Source: Actinocorallia herbida
GTDB lineage: Bacteria; Actinomycetota; Actinomycetes; Streptosporangiales; Streptosporangiaceae
Length of the DNA: 64,000 nt
Direction of reading: 5' to 3'
NCBI RefSeq assembly: GCF_003751225.1
Contig: NZ_RJKE01000001.1
Coordinates: forward strand, 4,526,001 to 4,590,000
Position 1 is the stretch's first letter, and every line of letters begins with the position of its first letter. Under the pieces are notes generated by a model. That model was given only the letters and a program-made list of their open reading frames with translations, had not been told where the DNA came from and ran no database searches. Shown here piece by piece: positions 34,715 to 42,654 of this stretch. Both the position numbers and the translations under genes were made by a program.

Positions 34715-36136
34715 ATGTCAGCCACACCCGCCCGCCTCGTGGTCATCGGAGCCGGTCTCGCGGGCCTCGCCACCGCGCTGTCCGCGTCGCGGGCCGGACA
34801 CGACGTCGTGGTCGTCGAACGCGACGCGATGCCCGCGCTCCGCGACGGCGACGAGGCCTTCACGCACTGGGCGCGCCCGTCGGTGCCGCAGTGGCGGCTC
34901 GTCCACAACCTGTCCGCCCGGGTGCGCGAGCTGCTGCTGGCGGAGGCGCCCGACGTCCTCGACCTGCTCCGGGCCGACGGCATCGAGGAGGTCAACCCGA
35001 TCGAGGCCCTGCTGCCGCCGGAGCTGCGCCGTCCCGAGGACGCCGCGCTGACCGGGCTGGTGTGCCGCCGTCCCGCGTTCGAACTCGCGCTCCGCCGCGC
35101 GCTCGAGCACGACGGGAAGGTGCGCCTCCTGGTCGGCAAGGTGCACGCGCTGGGCCTCACGCCGGGCGCGACGCCCGTCGTCAACGGAGTGCTCCTCGCC
35201 GACGGGACCCGCCTCGACGCCGATCTGGTCGTCGACGCCGCAGGCCGCCGCACTCCGGTGCCGCAGTGGCTCCGCGAGGCGGGGGCCGACCTCCGGACCG
35301 ACTCGGAGCCGTGCGAGCTCATCTACTACTCGCGCTACTTCCGGGCCGCGCCGGACCGGCGGCCGGACTACCTGGGCATGCCGCGCGGCGACCTGGGCCA
35401 CCTGCACTACTGGACCTTCGTCGGCGACCACCGGACCTACGGCGCCGTGTTCGGCGTCCCGACCTGGGACCACGAACTGCGCGAGCTCCGCCACGGCGCC
35501 TCCTGGGACGCGCTGGCCGCCGAGATCCCGGCGTTGGCCGCCTGGACCGGCAGGTTCGACGGCACCCCTCTGCACGAACCGCAGGTGATGGCCAACAACC
35601 ACAACACGCGGCACCACTACGTGGTGGGCGACCGGCCGCTCGTCCGCGGGCTCGTCGCGGTCGGCGACGCCTTGAGCACCACCAACCCGATGCGCGCCTG
35701 GGGCATCGCGATGGCCCTGACGCACGCGTTCGCGGTGGCGCCCGCCCTCGCCTCGGACGACGGCGTGGAACTCGCCCACCACCGGGCCGTCGAGGCGCAG
35801 AACCGGCTCATCCACGAGATCTCCGCGGTCACCGACCGGCTCCGCCGCTACCGGTGGCGCGGCCTGCCCGTCCCGCCCGCCGACGCGGCGGCGGCCGAGG
35901 AGGAGAGCCTGCTCAGTCACGGGGTGCTGCCGTTCCTCGGCGAGCAGCCGGAGTTCCTGCGCGCGGTGCTGCGCAGCATGGCGCTCATCGACCCACCGGA
36001 CGCCCTGTTCCACGACCCCGCCGTCGTCGAGCGCGCGCGGGAGGCCCGTGCCCGAGGGGTCGCCGCGGCCTCGCCCGGACCCGACCGCGCCCGCACCCTC
36101 GAACTCGTCGCGACCGCCCTGCGGGAGACCGCGTGA
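34715..36136 (+). CDS. FAD-dependent monooxygenase/oxidoreductase
   Basis: 473 aa. N-terminal dinucleotide fold VVIGAGLAGLATALSASRAG ending in VVVVERD, a DAAGRRT segment near residue 172 in the position of the group-A DG motif, and the flavin GD motif GDALSTTNPMRAWG near residue 318. This is the PHBH/styrene-monooxygenase-like fold. I cannot tell whether it takes NAD(P)H directly or needs a separate reductase; none is adjacent. The start at 34715 has CAGGAGAG upstream. It leads an operon with an SsuABC-type importer, overlapping the permease by four bases, so it probably oxidises that importer's cargo. Confidence 0.83.
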   Translation: MSATPARLVVIGAGLAGLATALSASRAGHDVVVVERDAMPALRDGDEAFTHWARPSVPQWRLVHNLSARVRELLLAEAPDVLDLLRADGIEEVNPIEALLPPELRRPEDAALTGLVCRRPAFELALRRALEHDGKVRLLVGKVHALGLTPGATPVVNGVLLADGTRLDADLVVDAAGRRTPVPQWLREAGADLRTDSEPCELIYYSRYFRAAPDRRPDYLGMPRGDLGHLHYWTFVGDHRTYGAVFGVPTWDHELRELRHGASWDALAAEIPALAAWTGRFDGTPLHEPQVMANNHNTRHHYVVGDRPLVRGLVAVGDALSTTNPMRAWGIAMALTHAFAVAPALASDDGVELAHHRAVEAQNRLIHEISAVTDRLRRYRWRGLPVPPADAAAAEEESLLSHGVLPFLGEQPEFLRAVLRSMALIDPPDALFHDPAVVERAREARARGVAAASPGPDRARTLELVATALRETA

Positions 36137-36963
36137 CCGGGCTCGCCGCCACGAAGGCACGGCCGAGTTCGCGTCAGGCCCAGTCGGGCGGGCCGCCCGG
36201 CGACGCGGCCGCGCTGGTGCGCCGGGCGATCGTGCCCGTGTTCCTGATCGCCGCCTGGCAGACCGCCGCGGCCTCCGGCGTCATCGACGTCAGGCTGTTC
36301 TCCTCGCCGGTGCGGACCGCGTCCCGGCTGGTGGAGCTGACCGTCGACGGGACCCTGCCGGGCAACCTGCTGATCTCGGTGTGCCGCGCGGCGCTCGGCC
36401 TCGGGCTCGGGGTCGCCACGGCCCTCCTGCTCGGGGTCGCCGCGGGCCTGTGGACCCTGGGCGAGGAGCTGATCGACTCGACCGTGCAGATGGTGCGCAC
36501 GGTGCCGGTGTTCGCGCTGACCTCGGTGTTCGTCGTGTGGTTCGGGTTCGGCGAGCTGCCGAAGATCCTGCTGATCGCGATGGCGTGCTTCTTCCCGGTC
36601 TACCTCAACGTCTACGCGGGCGTCCGGGGCGTCGACCGCGGGCTGATCGAGATGGCCGGCGCGATGGGCAAGACGCAATGGCAGGTCATCCGCCACGTGC
36701 TGCTGCCCGGGGCGATGCCCCAGACGCTGGTGGGCCTGCGCTTCTCCTTCTCGATCTCCGTGTTGGCCCTCGTCATCGCCGAGACCCTGAACGCGACGAG
36801 CGGTCTGGGCTACCTGCTGATGACGGCCCAGCAGTACGTCGACACCGACACGATCTTCGCCTGCGTCATCGTGTACTGCCTGCTCGGCATCGCGGTCGAC
36901 GTCCTGGTCCGGTCGCTGGAGCGCCGCTTCCTGGTGTGGCGCGCGTCCTTCGGGGGTCGCTGA
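36133..36963 (+). CDS. ABC importer permease (SsuC/TauC type)
   Basis: 276 aa, GTG start overlapping the monooxygenase stop. Six predicted membrane segments, with the EAA loop visible as EMAGAMGKTQWQVIRHVLLPGAMPQTL (residues about 172-198). The family imports sulfonates, taurine, nitrate, thiamine precursors or aromatic acids. Its monooxygenase partner recalls desulfonation systems, but that enzyme is not of the SsuD or TauD family. Confidence 0.9.
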   Translation: MTGLAATKARPSSRQAQSGGPPGDAAALVRRAIVPVFLIAAWQTAAASGVIDVRLFSSPVRTASRLVELTVDGTLPGNLLISVCRAALGLGLGVATALLLGVAAGLWTLGEELIDSTVQMVRTVPVFALTSVFVVWFGFGELPKILLIAMACFFPVYLNVYAGVRGVDRGLIEMAGAMGKTQWQVIRHVLLPGAMPQTLVGLRFSFSISVLALVIAETLNATSGLGYLLMTAQQYVDTDTIFACVIVYCLLGIAVDVLVRSLERRFLVWRASFGGR

Positions 36964-37709
36964 TGCCGGCCTCCACCGACGGCGTCGTCCTCAGGGACGT
37001 GCACCGGTCCTTCGGCGAACGCAGCGTGATCGACGGCCTCGACCTCGACGTGCGCCCCGGGGAGTTCGTCTGCCTGCTCGGCCCCAGCGGGTGCGGCAAG
37101 ACCACCCTGCTGCGGATCCTGGCGGGCATCGACGAGACGGACTCCGGGGTGGTCAGCGCGCCGAGCCCGACCGCCGTGGTCTTCCAGGAGCCCCGGCTGC
37201 TGCCGTGGCGCCGGGTCCTCGACAACGTGCTGTTCGGCGGCGGCGCGGGCGCGGACGCCCGGCCCCGGGCGCTCGCCGCGCTGACCGAGGTCGAACTCGA
37301 CGGGCACGCCGACGCGTGGCCCGCCACGCTGTCCGGCGGCCAGGCCCAGCGGGTCGCGCTGGGGCGGGCCCTGGTCCGCGAGCCCCGCCTGCTCCTCCTG
37401 GACGAACCCTTCGCCGCGCTCGACGCGCTGACCCGGCTGCGGATGCAGGACCTGGTCCAGCGGCTCGCCGCGCGGCACCGCCCCGCCACCGTGCTGGTGA
37501 CCCACGACGTCGAGGAAGCCGTGCTCCTGGGTGACCGCGTCCTGGTGATGTCCGCGGGGCGCATCGAGCACGACGTCGACACCCGGCACATCGGGCGCGA
37601 CCCGTCCTCGGCGCCCGAGCTCGACCGGCTGCGGCGCCTGCTGCTCGCGGAGCTCGGCGCCGCGCCCACCACCGATTTCCGCTCCGGCGAAACAAAGGAA
37701 GCATCATGA
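36963..37709 (+). CDS. ABC importer ATPase (SsuB/TauB type)
   Basis: 248 aa. Walker A GPSGCGKTT (residue about 41), Q loop VVFQEPRLLPW, signature LSGGQAQRVALGRALV, Walker B LLLLDEPFAALDAL, and H loop VTHDVEEAV. The FQEPRLLPWR segment is typical of the nitrate/sulfonate/taurine family. Its ATG shares the last base of the permease stop (TGATG). Confidence 0.93.
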   Translation: MPASTDGVVLRDVHRSFGERSVIDGLDLDVRPGEFVCLLGPSGCGKTTLLRILAGIDETDSGVVSAPSPTAVVFQEPRLLPWRRVLDNVLFGGGAGADARPRALAALTEVELDGHADAWPATLSGGQAQRVALGRALVREPRLLLLDEPFAALDALTRLRMQDLVQRLAARHRPATVLVTHDVEEAVLLGDRVLVMSAGRIEHDVDTRHIGRDPSSAPELDRLRRLLLAELGAAPTTDFRSGETKEAS

Positions 37710-38692
37710 TCGGATCCCGGCTCCTCCTCGCGGCCGCGGCGGCCACCGCGCTGCTGGCCAGTGCCTGCACCGGCGCCGAGCCCCCGGGCGGCGGCGCCGA
37801 CGACGGCGACCTCTCCTCCACGAAGCTCGCGGTCTCCGTCGGCGCGACGACCAACGCGTTCCTGAAGACGGCGAACGAGTTCGACACCCCCTACACCGTC
37901 GAGGAGGTCAACGCCTCGACGCCGAAGGACCTCGCCTCCGCGCTGGCCTCGGGCCGGGCCGACCTGCTCCTGCTCGGCGACGTGATCACCTCGACCCTCG
38001 CCGGCCAGGACCTTCCGTTCACGATCGTGTACGCGCAGCAGCGGGCGAAGGGCTTCTGCGGCGTCCTCGTGCCGAAGGGCTCGACCGCGAAGACCGTCGC
38101 CGACCTGCGGGGCAAGACCGTCGGCAACGGGGTGTCCACCGCGGGCGAGATCATCGCGATCCGCTCCTTCCAGCGGGCCGGGCTCGACTACCTGAAGGAC
38201 GTCGAGAAGGTCGACCTCGCGACCATCCCCGAGCAGCAGGCCGCGTTCGTCAGCGGCAAGGTCGACGCGCTGGCCACCTGCACCCCGCCCGGCGGCTCGC
38301 TGGTGGCGGAGGGCAAGGCCCGCTGGCTGGTCACCGGCGAGGACGGCCTGTGGAACGCCCAGAACTACTGGGTCCTGTCCGACAAGGCGCGCGAGGACCC
38401 GAAGAAGGTCGAGGCCGCGCTCGACTACATCACCAGGTTCAAGAAGTCCCTGACGTACACCAACGCGCACACCGACGAGCTCCTGGCGCAGCTGTCGAAG
38501 GCCACCCAGGTCCCCGCCGAGCAGCTCAGGCTGTCGTTCGCCGACCCGATCCAGCCCGTCCCGCTCGACGCCTCGGTGACCCAGGGGCTCCAGGACACCT
38601 ATGACGCCCTGGCGACCACCGGCCGGGTCAAGTCCGGCGTCGCCGTGGCCGACCACTTCGACGCCCAGTACAACGACCGGATCGGCGAGTGA
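37706..38692 (+). CDS. ABC importer substrate-binding lipoprotein (NMT1/SsuA-like)
   Basis: 328 aa. Signal peptide with lipobox LASAC (residues about 17-21), then a type II periplasmic-binding fold. Residues around STPKDLASALASGRADLLLLGD and the SAGEII-like segment TAGEIIAIRSFQRAGLDY match the NMT1/SsuA group, which binds sulfonates, nitrate, thiamine precursors or aromatic acids. Ligand not predictable. It overlaps the ATPase gene by ATGA. Confidence 0.87.
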   Translation: MIGSRLLLAAAAATALLASACTGAEPPGGGADDGDLSSTKLAVSVGATTNAFLKTANEFDTPYTVEEVNASTPKDLASALASGRADLLLLGDVITSTLAGQDLPFTIVYAQQRAKGFCGVLVPKGSTAKTVADLRGKTVGNGVSTAGEIIAIRSFQRAGLDYLKDVEKVDLATIPEQQAAFVSGKVDALATCTPPGGSLVAEGKARWLVTGEDGLWNAQNYWVLSDKAREDPKKVEAALDYITRFKKSLTYTNAHTDELLAQLSKATQVPAEQLRLSFADPIQPVPLDASVTQGLQDTYDALATTGRVKSGVAVADHFDAQYNDRIGE

Positions 38693-38733
38693 CGGCCGAC
38701 GCCGTCGCCCGCCGCCGAGCTGAGGAGGACCCC

Positions 38734-39348
38734 ATGTCCGGCGACCTTGAGACCCGCCTGCGCGAGCTCGTCGACGAGCACGACATCCGCGAGGTGGTGC
38801 TGCGCTACGCGCGCGCCCAGGAACGGCATGACCGCGAGCTGCTCTCGACGGTCTTCCATCCCGACGGGATCTACGAGCACTACGAGATGGAGCCGTACCG
38901 CATCAACGGCGACCTCGCGGGATTCCTCGACTTCGTCGTCCAGGCGTGGGCCGCGGCGCCCATCACGTCGAAGGGCCTGATGGTGCCCTCCACCTACGTC
39001 GAGCTCGAAGGCGACATCGCCTTCGCGGACTCGTCCGCTCTGAGCCTCAACCCGGTGAACCAGAACGGCGTGCGCCACGACTACCTGCGCTCGCTCCGCT
39101 TCCTCGACCGCTTCGAGCGCCGTGACGGTCGGTGGCGCATAGCCCACCGCCTGGTCGTCAGCGGTGGCTACGAACGCTGGGAGCCCGCCGCGCCCTCCCC
39201 CTTCACGGGCATCGCCAGCCCCGATCTCGCCAGCGGATACCACCCCGACGACCTCTGGTACACCCTCCGCGACCGGCTGCGCCCCGGCTCCGTCGCCGAA
39301 CGGACCATCCAGGAGAAGCCGGTCTATCTCCAGGAGGAGGCCCGGTAG
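38734..39348 (+). CDS. SnoaL-like (NTF2-fold) protein
   Basis: 204 aa. The core EVVLRYARAQERHDRELLSTVFHPDG and RFLDRFERRDGRWRIAHRLVVSG are the SnoaL_4/ring-hydroxylating-beta-like pattern. Members include scytalone dehydratase, bile-acid 7-alpha-dehydratase and ketosteroid isomerase relatives. Tyr and His residues in the cavity (HYEMEPYR, HDYLRSL) could act as general acid/base. The ATG at 38734 with GAGGAGG upstream is preferred over an earlier GTG inside the previous stop. As last gene of the monooxygenase/importer operon it may dehydrate or isomerise the hydroxylated product. Confidence 0.82.
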   Translation: MSGDLETRLRELVDEHDIREVVLRYARAQERHDRELLSTVFHPDGIYEHYEMEPYRINGDLAGFLDFVVQAWAAAPITSKGLMVPSTYVELEGDIAFADSSALSLNPVNQNGVRHDYLRSLRFLDRFERRDGRWRIAHRLVVSGGYERWEPAAPSPFTGIASPDLASGYHPDDLWYTLRDRLRPGSVAERTIQEKPVYLQEEAR

Positions 39349-39405
39349 CCGCCGAGACGGCCTCAATCGACGGCGCGCCGGACAGGTCGGGATCCCCCGA
39401 CCTGG

Positions 39406-39768
39406 GTGTCGTTCCTCGTCTGCACGGTGCTCGTCCACGTGCTCGCGGGCCTGCTCTTCGACGGCCTCTTCTTCCCGACCTGGCGGTGCGTCCTCGTCCT
39501 GCTGCCGGCGCCGCTCATCGGCTTCCTCGCCGCGAGCGTCATCGTCGCGGTCTCCGGCCGCTCCACCACCGTGCAGGGCGCCCAGGGCGCGTCGGTGCCC
39601 GTCGTCCTGCCGGTGCTCGCCCTCGTCCTCGGGCAGGCGACGGGACTGCCGCTGTTCGACGTGCGGATCGCGCTCGCCGCCTCGGCCGCGGTCCTGCTCG
39701 TCGACCTCGCCGTGTTCCGGCTCGCCGTCCGGTCCTTCGCCCGCGAACCCGTCATCACCCGCCTCTGA
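39406..39768 (+). CDS. Small integral membrane protein, unknown function
   Basis: 120 aa. Four hydrophobic segments (starting LVCTVLVHVLAGLLF, then VLVLLPAPLIGFLAASVIVA, then a Gly/Val-rich pair) with short loops. I recognise no family with confidence. The start is uncertain: GTG 39406 has no good ribosome site, and the frame stays open further upstream. It stands 57 bases after the SnoaL-like gene and ends just before a strong hairpin, so it may be cotranscribed. Confidence 0.6.
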   Translation: MSFLVCTVLVHVLAGLLFDGLFFPTWRCVLVLLPAPLIGFLAASVIVAVSGRSTTVQGAQGASVPVVLPVLALVLGQATGLPLFDVRIALAASAAVLLVDLAVFRLAVRSFAREPVITRL

Positions 39769-39778
39769 CCCCGCACCG

Positions 39779-39816
39779 CCCAGGGCCCGCCGCGCGGAAG
39801 CGCGGCGGGCCCTGGG
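39779..39816. terminator. Strong bidirectional hairpin
   Basis: A perfect 17-bp stem (39779-39795 with 39800-39816) with loop GGAA lies between the small membrane protein (stop 39768) and the convergent MarR gene (stop 39920). Confidence 0.85.
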
Positions 39817-39919
39817 CATGTCACGGCGGCGGGAGTCGGAGGCCGGGGCCTTCGCAGGCACCGGCGTCGGTGGCCGAGACCGCGTCGCCGAAGCGGCCGC
39901 GACCGTATCGCCGGTGCGT

Positions 39920-40336
39920 TCAGCGGTCGGCGGTCAGGGCGGTGAGCAGGGTGCCGAGTTCGGCGCGCTGGGTCTCGGAGAGGGCGGCGAAGAGGGACTC
40001 GGCGGTGATGCGGCGGGCCTCGCGCATCCGGGCGCCCACGCCCCGGGCCTTCGCGGTGGGGTGCAGGAGGATGGCGCGGCGGTTGCCCGGATCGGGGGCC
40101 CGGGTGACGAGGTCCTCCCGCTCCAGGGCGTCGATGACGCTGGTGACCGAGCGGGGGACGATCCGCAGGGCGTCGGCGAGGGCCGCCATCCGGGGCGGCT
40201 CGGGTGCGTTGAGGATGACGCGCAGCGCCCTGGCCTGGGCGGGGGTGAGCCCGAGCGGGGCCATCGCCTGCTTCTCCCCGCGCCTGATGCGGTGCGCCGC
40301 CTGCATCAGGAGGTCGGCCAACTGGGCTGAGTCCAT
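39920..40336 (-). CDS. MarR family transcriptional regulator
   Basis: 138 aa. Winged-helix core: GLTPAQARALRVILNAPEPP, then PRSVTSVIDALEREDLVTR and the wing residues DPGNRRAILLHPT with its Asp/Arg pair. MarR dimers bind short palindromes near their own promoter and are released by phenolic or lipophilic ligands. It is divergent from an ABC exporter across 79 bp carrying a perfect 13-bp palindrome, so it is the likely repressor of that exporter. Confidence 0.92.
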   Translation of the reverse strand: MDSAQLADLLMQAAHRIRRGEKQAMAPLGLTPAQARALRVILNAPEPPRMAALADALRIVPRSVTSVIDALEREDLVTRAPDPGNRRAILLHPTAKARGVGARMREARRITAESLFAALSETQRAELGTLLTALTADR

Positions 40337-40372
40337 GGTCAGAGTCTATCTCATTGTTCGCTCCGAAGAATA

Positions 40373-40385
40373 TGAGGTAACCTCA
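40373..40385. promoter_or_regulatory. MarR operator candidate
   Basis: TGAGGT-A-ACCTCA is a perfect 6-1-6 palindrome, 30 bases before the ABC exporter start and 37 bases before the MarR start, in an AT-enriched spacer. Confidence 0.7.
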
Positions 40386-40415
40386 CTAAGAGCTGAACTC
40401 ATCAAGGAGGCGACG

Positions 40416-42215
40416 ATGACCTTCCGGAAACCCCACACCGTCCAGAAACCCGCTCAGGAGACCTCCCGGGGCACCGACATCCCTCGGATCCTGCGCCTGT
40501 TCACGCCCTACCGCGGCCCACTGCTGGTCATCACCCTTTTCGTGGTGCTGTCCTCACTGGTGTCCGTGGCCTCGGCCTTCCTGCTGCGCGAGATCCTCGA
40601 CACCGCGCTCCCTCAGGGCCGGGTCGGGCTGCTGAGCCTGCTCGCGCTCGGCATGATCGCCGTCGCGGTGGTCACCAACGTGTTCACGGTCCTGCAGACC
40701 TATCTCTCGACCCGCGTCGGCCAGCGGATCATGCACGACCTGCGCACGTCCGTCTACGCGCACATGCAGCGCATGTCGCTGGCGTTCTTCACCCGGACGC
40801 GCACCGGCGAGGTCCAGTCGCGCATCGCCAACGACATCGGCGGCATGCAGTCGACGGTCACCTCGACCGCCAACCAGCTCGTCTCCAACCTGACGACGGT
40901 CACCGCGACCCTCGTCGCCATGATCGCCCTCGACTGGCGGCTCACCCTGGTGTCCCTGGTGATGCTGCCGCTGTTCGTGCTGATCAGCAAGCAGGTCGGC
41001 GGGCAGCGCAAGAAGATCACCACCGAACGCCAGAAGCACCTCGCCCGGATGTCCTCGACGGTCGAGGAGTCCCTGTCGGTCAGCGGCATCCTGCTCGGCC
41101 GCACCATGGGCCGCTCGACCTCGCTGACCGAGGCGTTCGCCGCCCAGTCCGAGAAGCTCGCCGACCTGGAGATCCGCGCGGACACGTCGGGCCGCTGGCG
41201 CATCTCCAACATCCAGCTGGTCATGTCGACCATCCCGGCGATCCTCTACTGGGTGGCCGGCTTCGCGTCCGCGCACGGCAGCCCGCTGGTGTCGATCGGC
41301 ACGCTCGTCGCGTTCACCAGCCTTCAGGGCAACCTCTTCCGGCCGCTGATGATGCTGCTGTCCACGGGCGTGGACCTGCAGACCTCGACCGCCCTGTTCC
41401 GCCGCATCTTCGAATACCTCGACCTGCGGCCCGACGTCGTCGAGCCCGCCGACCCCGTCGCGCTGCCCGAGGTGCGCGGCGAGGTGCGCCTGGACCACGT
41501 CGGCTTCGCCTACACCCCCGACCGCAAGGCCCTGGACGACGTGACCGTCACCGTCCCCGCGGGCGGCAGCCTCGCCGTCGTCGGGCACACCGGCTCCGGC
41601 AAGACCACCCTCGGCTACCTGATCCCCCGGCTCTACGACGCCACCTCGGGGACCGTGACGATCGACGGCGTCGACGTCCGCGACCTGTCCGCCGAGACCC
41701 TCGCCGCCGCCGTCGGGGTCGTCTCCCAGGAGACCTACCTCTTCCACGCCTCCATCGCCGACAACCTCCGCTTCGCCAAGCCCGACGCCACCGACGCCGA
41801 GCTGGAGCGCGCGGCCCGCGCCGCCCGCATCCACGACCACATCATGTCCCTCCCCGACGGCTACGCCACCCTCGTCGGCGAGCGCGGCTACCGCTTCTCC
41901 GGCGGCGAGAAGCAGCGCCTGGCCATCGCCCGCACCCTCCTGCGCGACCCGCCCGTGCTCGTCCTCGACGAGGCGACCAGCGCCCTCGACAACACCACGG
42001 AACGCGAGCTCCAGCACGCGCTCGACGCCCTCTCCCGGGGCCGCACCACCATCACCATCGCGCACCGCCTCTCCACCATCCGCGACGCCGACCAGATCAT
42101 CGTCCTCGGCCACGGCCGGGTCATCGACCAGGGCACCCACGCCGACCTCGTCACCGCGGGCGGCCCCTACGCCGCCCTGGCCGGCCGCTCCCCCGACCTG
42201 GCCCCCGCCCCCTGA
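40416..42215 (+). CDS. ABC exporter half-transporter (membrane + ATPase fusion)
   Basis: 599 aa. A six-segment type IV exporter membrane domain (residues about 30-330) is followed by an ATPase domain (about 360-595). The ATPase has Walker A GHTGSGKTT, Q loop VSQETYLFH, signature FSGGEKQRLAIARTLL, Walker B VLVLDEATSALDN and H loop IAHRLST. It should act as a homodimer exporting lipophilic drugs or lipids (MsbA/LmrA-like). The AAGGAGG site lies 5 bases before the ATG at 40416. A MarR repressor is divergent. No second half-transporter follows, supporting the homodimer. Confidence 0.93.
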   Translation: MTFRKPHTVQKPAQETSRGTDIPRILRLFTPYRGPLLVITLFVVLSSLVSVASAFLLREILDTALPQGRVGLLSLLALGMIAVAVVTNVFTVLQTYLSTRVGQRIMHDLRTSVYAHMQRMSLAFFTRTRTGEVQSRIANDIGGMQSTVTSTANQLVSNLTTVTATLVAMIALDWRLTLVSLVMLPLFVLISKQVGGQRKKITTERQKHLARMSSTVEESLSVSGILLGRTMGRSTSLTEAFAAQSEKLADLEIRADTSGRWRISNIQLVMSTIPAILYWVAGFASAHGSPLVSIGTLVAFTSLQGNLFRPLMMLLSTGVDLQTSTALFRRIFEYLDLRPDVVEPADPVALPEVRGEVRLDHVGFAYTPDRKALDDVTVTVPAGGSLAVVGHTGSGKTTLGYLIPRLYDATSGTVTIDGVDVRDLSAETLAAAVGVVSQETYLFHASIADNLRFAKPDATDAELERAARAARIHDHIMSLPDGYATLVGERGYRFSGGEKQRLAIARTLLRDPPVLVLDEATSALDNTTERELQHALDALSRGRTTITIAHRLSTIRDADQIIVLGHGRVIDQGTHADLVTAGGPYAALAGRSPDLAPAP

Positions 42216-42654
42216 CCCGAGCGGCCGTCCCCGGGGCCTTCGTGGGCGGCCCACCAGGAGCGGCCCGGCACGGCACCACGTGCGCGGGGACTGCGGCCGG
42301 GCCCCCGCCGAGTTCGCCGACCTCCCTCATGCGGCCCCGGATCTCTCCGGCGAGCACGGCATCGGCTCGCCCGACGCCCCTGCCTCACCGACCAGGTGCC
42401 GACCGCGGCCCACCGTCTCCGAGCGTCAGATCCGTCTTCGGCCCCGCCCACCGACCCGAGCCTGCCGGCCGGACGCACCCCGATGGCCGGGCCGGGCCCC
42501 ATCGGAGGAACGGAAGTGCCCCCTGGACCGAACGAGCCGGTCGCGGGGGCACTCCGCACAGGCCGAGGTGGCCGTCCGGCCAAGGGGGTGTGCGGGTCGG
42601 GAGGAACGTTCGGGCACGTGCCATCCGGCGCGGACCGTCCGCGGGCCGGGCGGG
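42216..42654. other. Non-coding or decayed stretch, 439 bp
   Basis: Between the ABC exporter and the convergent MacB-like permease I find no frame with convincing start, ribosome site and protein character on either strand. A short palindrome, CGCGGAC-C-GTCCGCG (42629-42643), just past the permease stop could be a weak terminator. Uniform high GC with poor codon structure would also fit an eroded gene. Confidence 0.5.
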
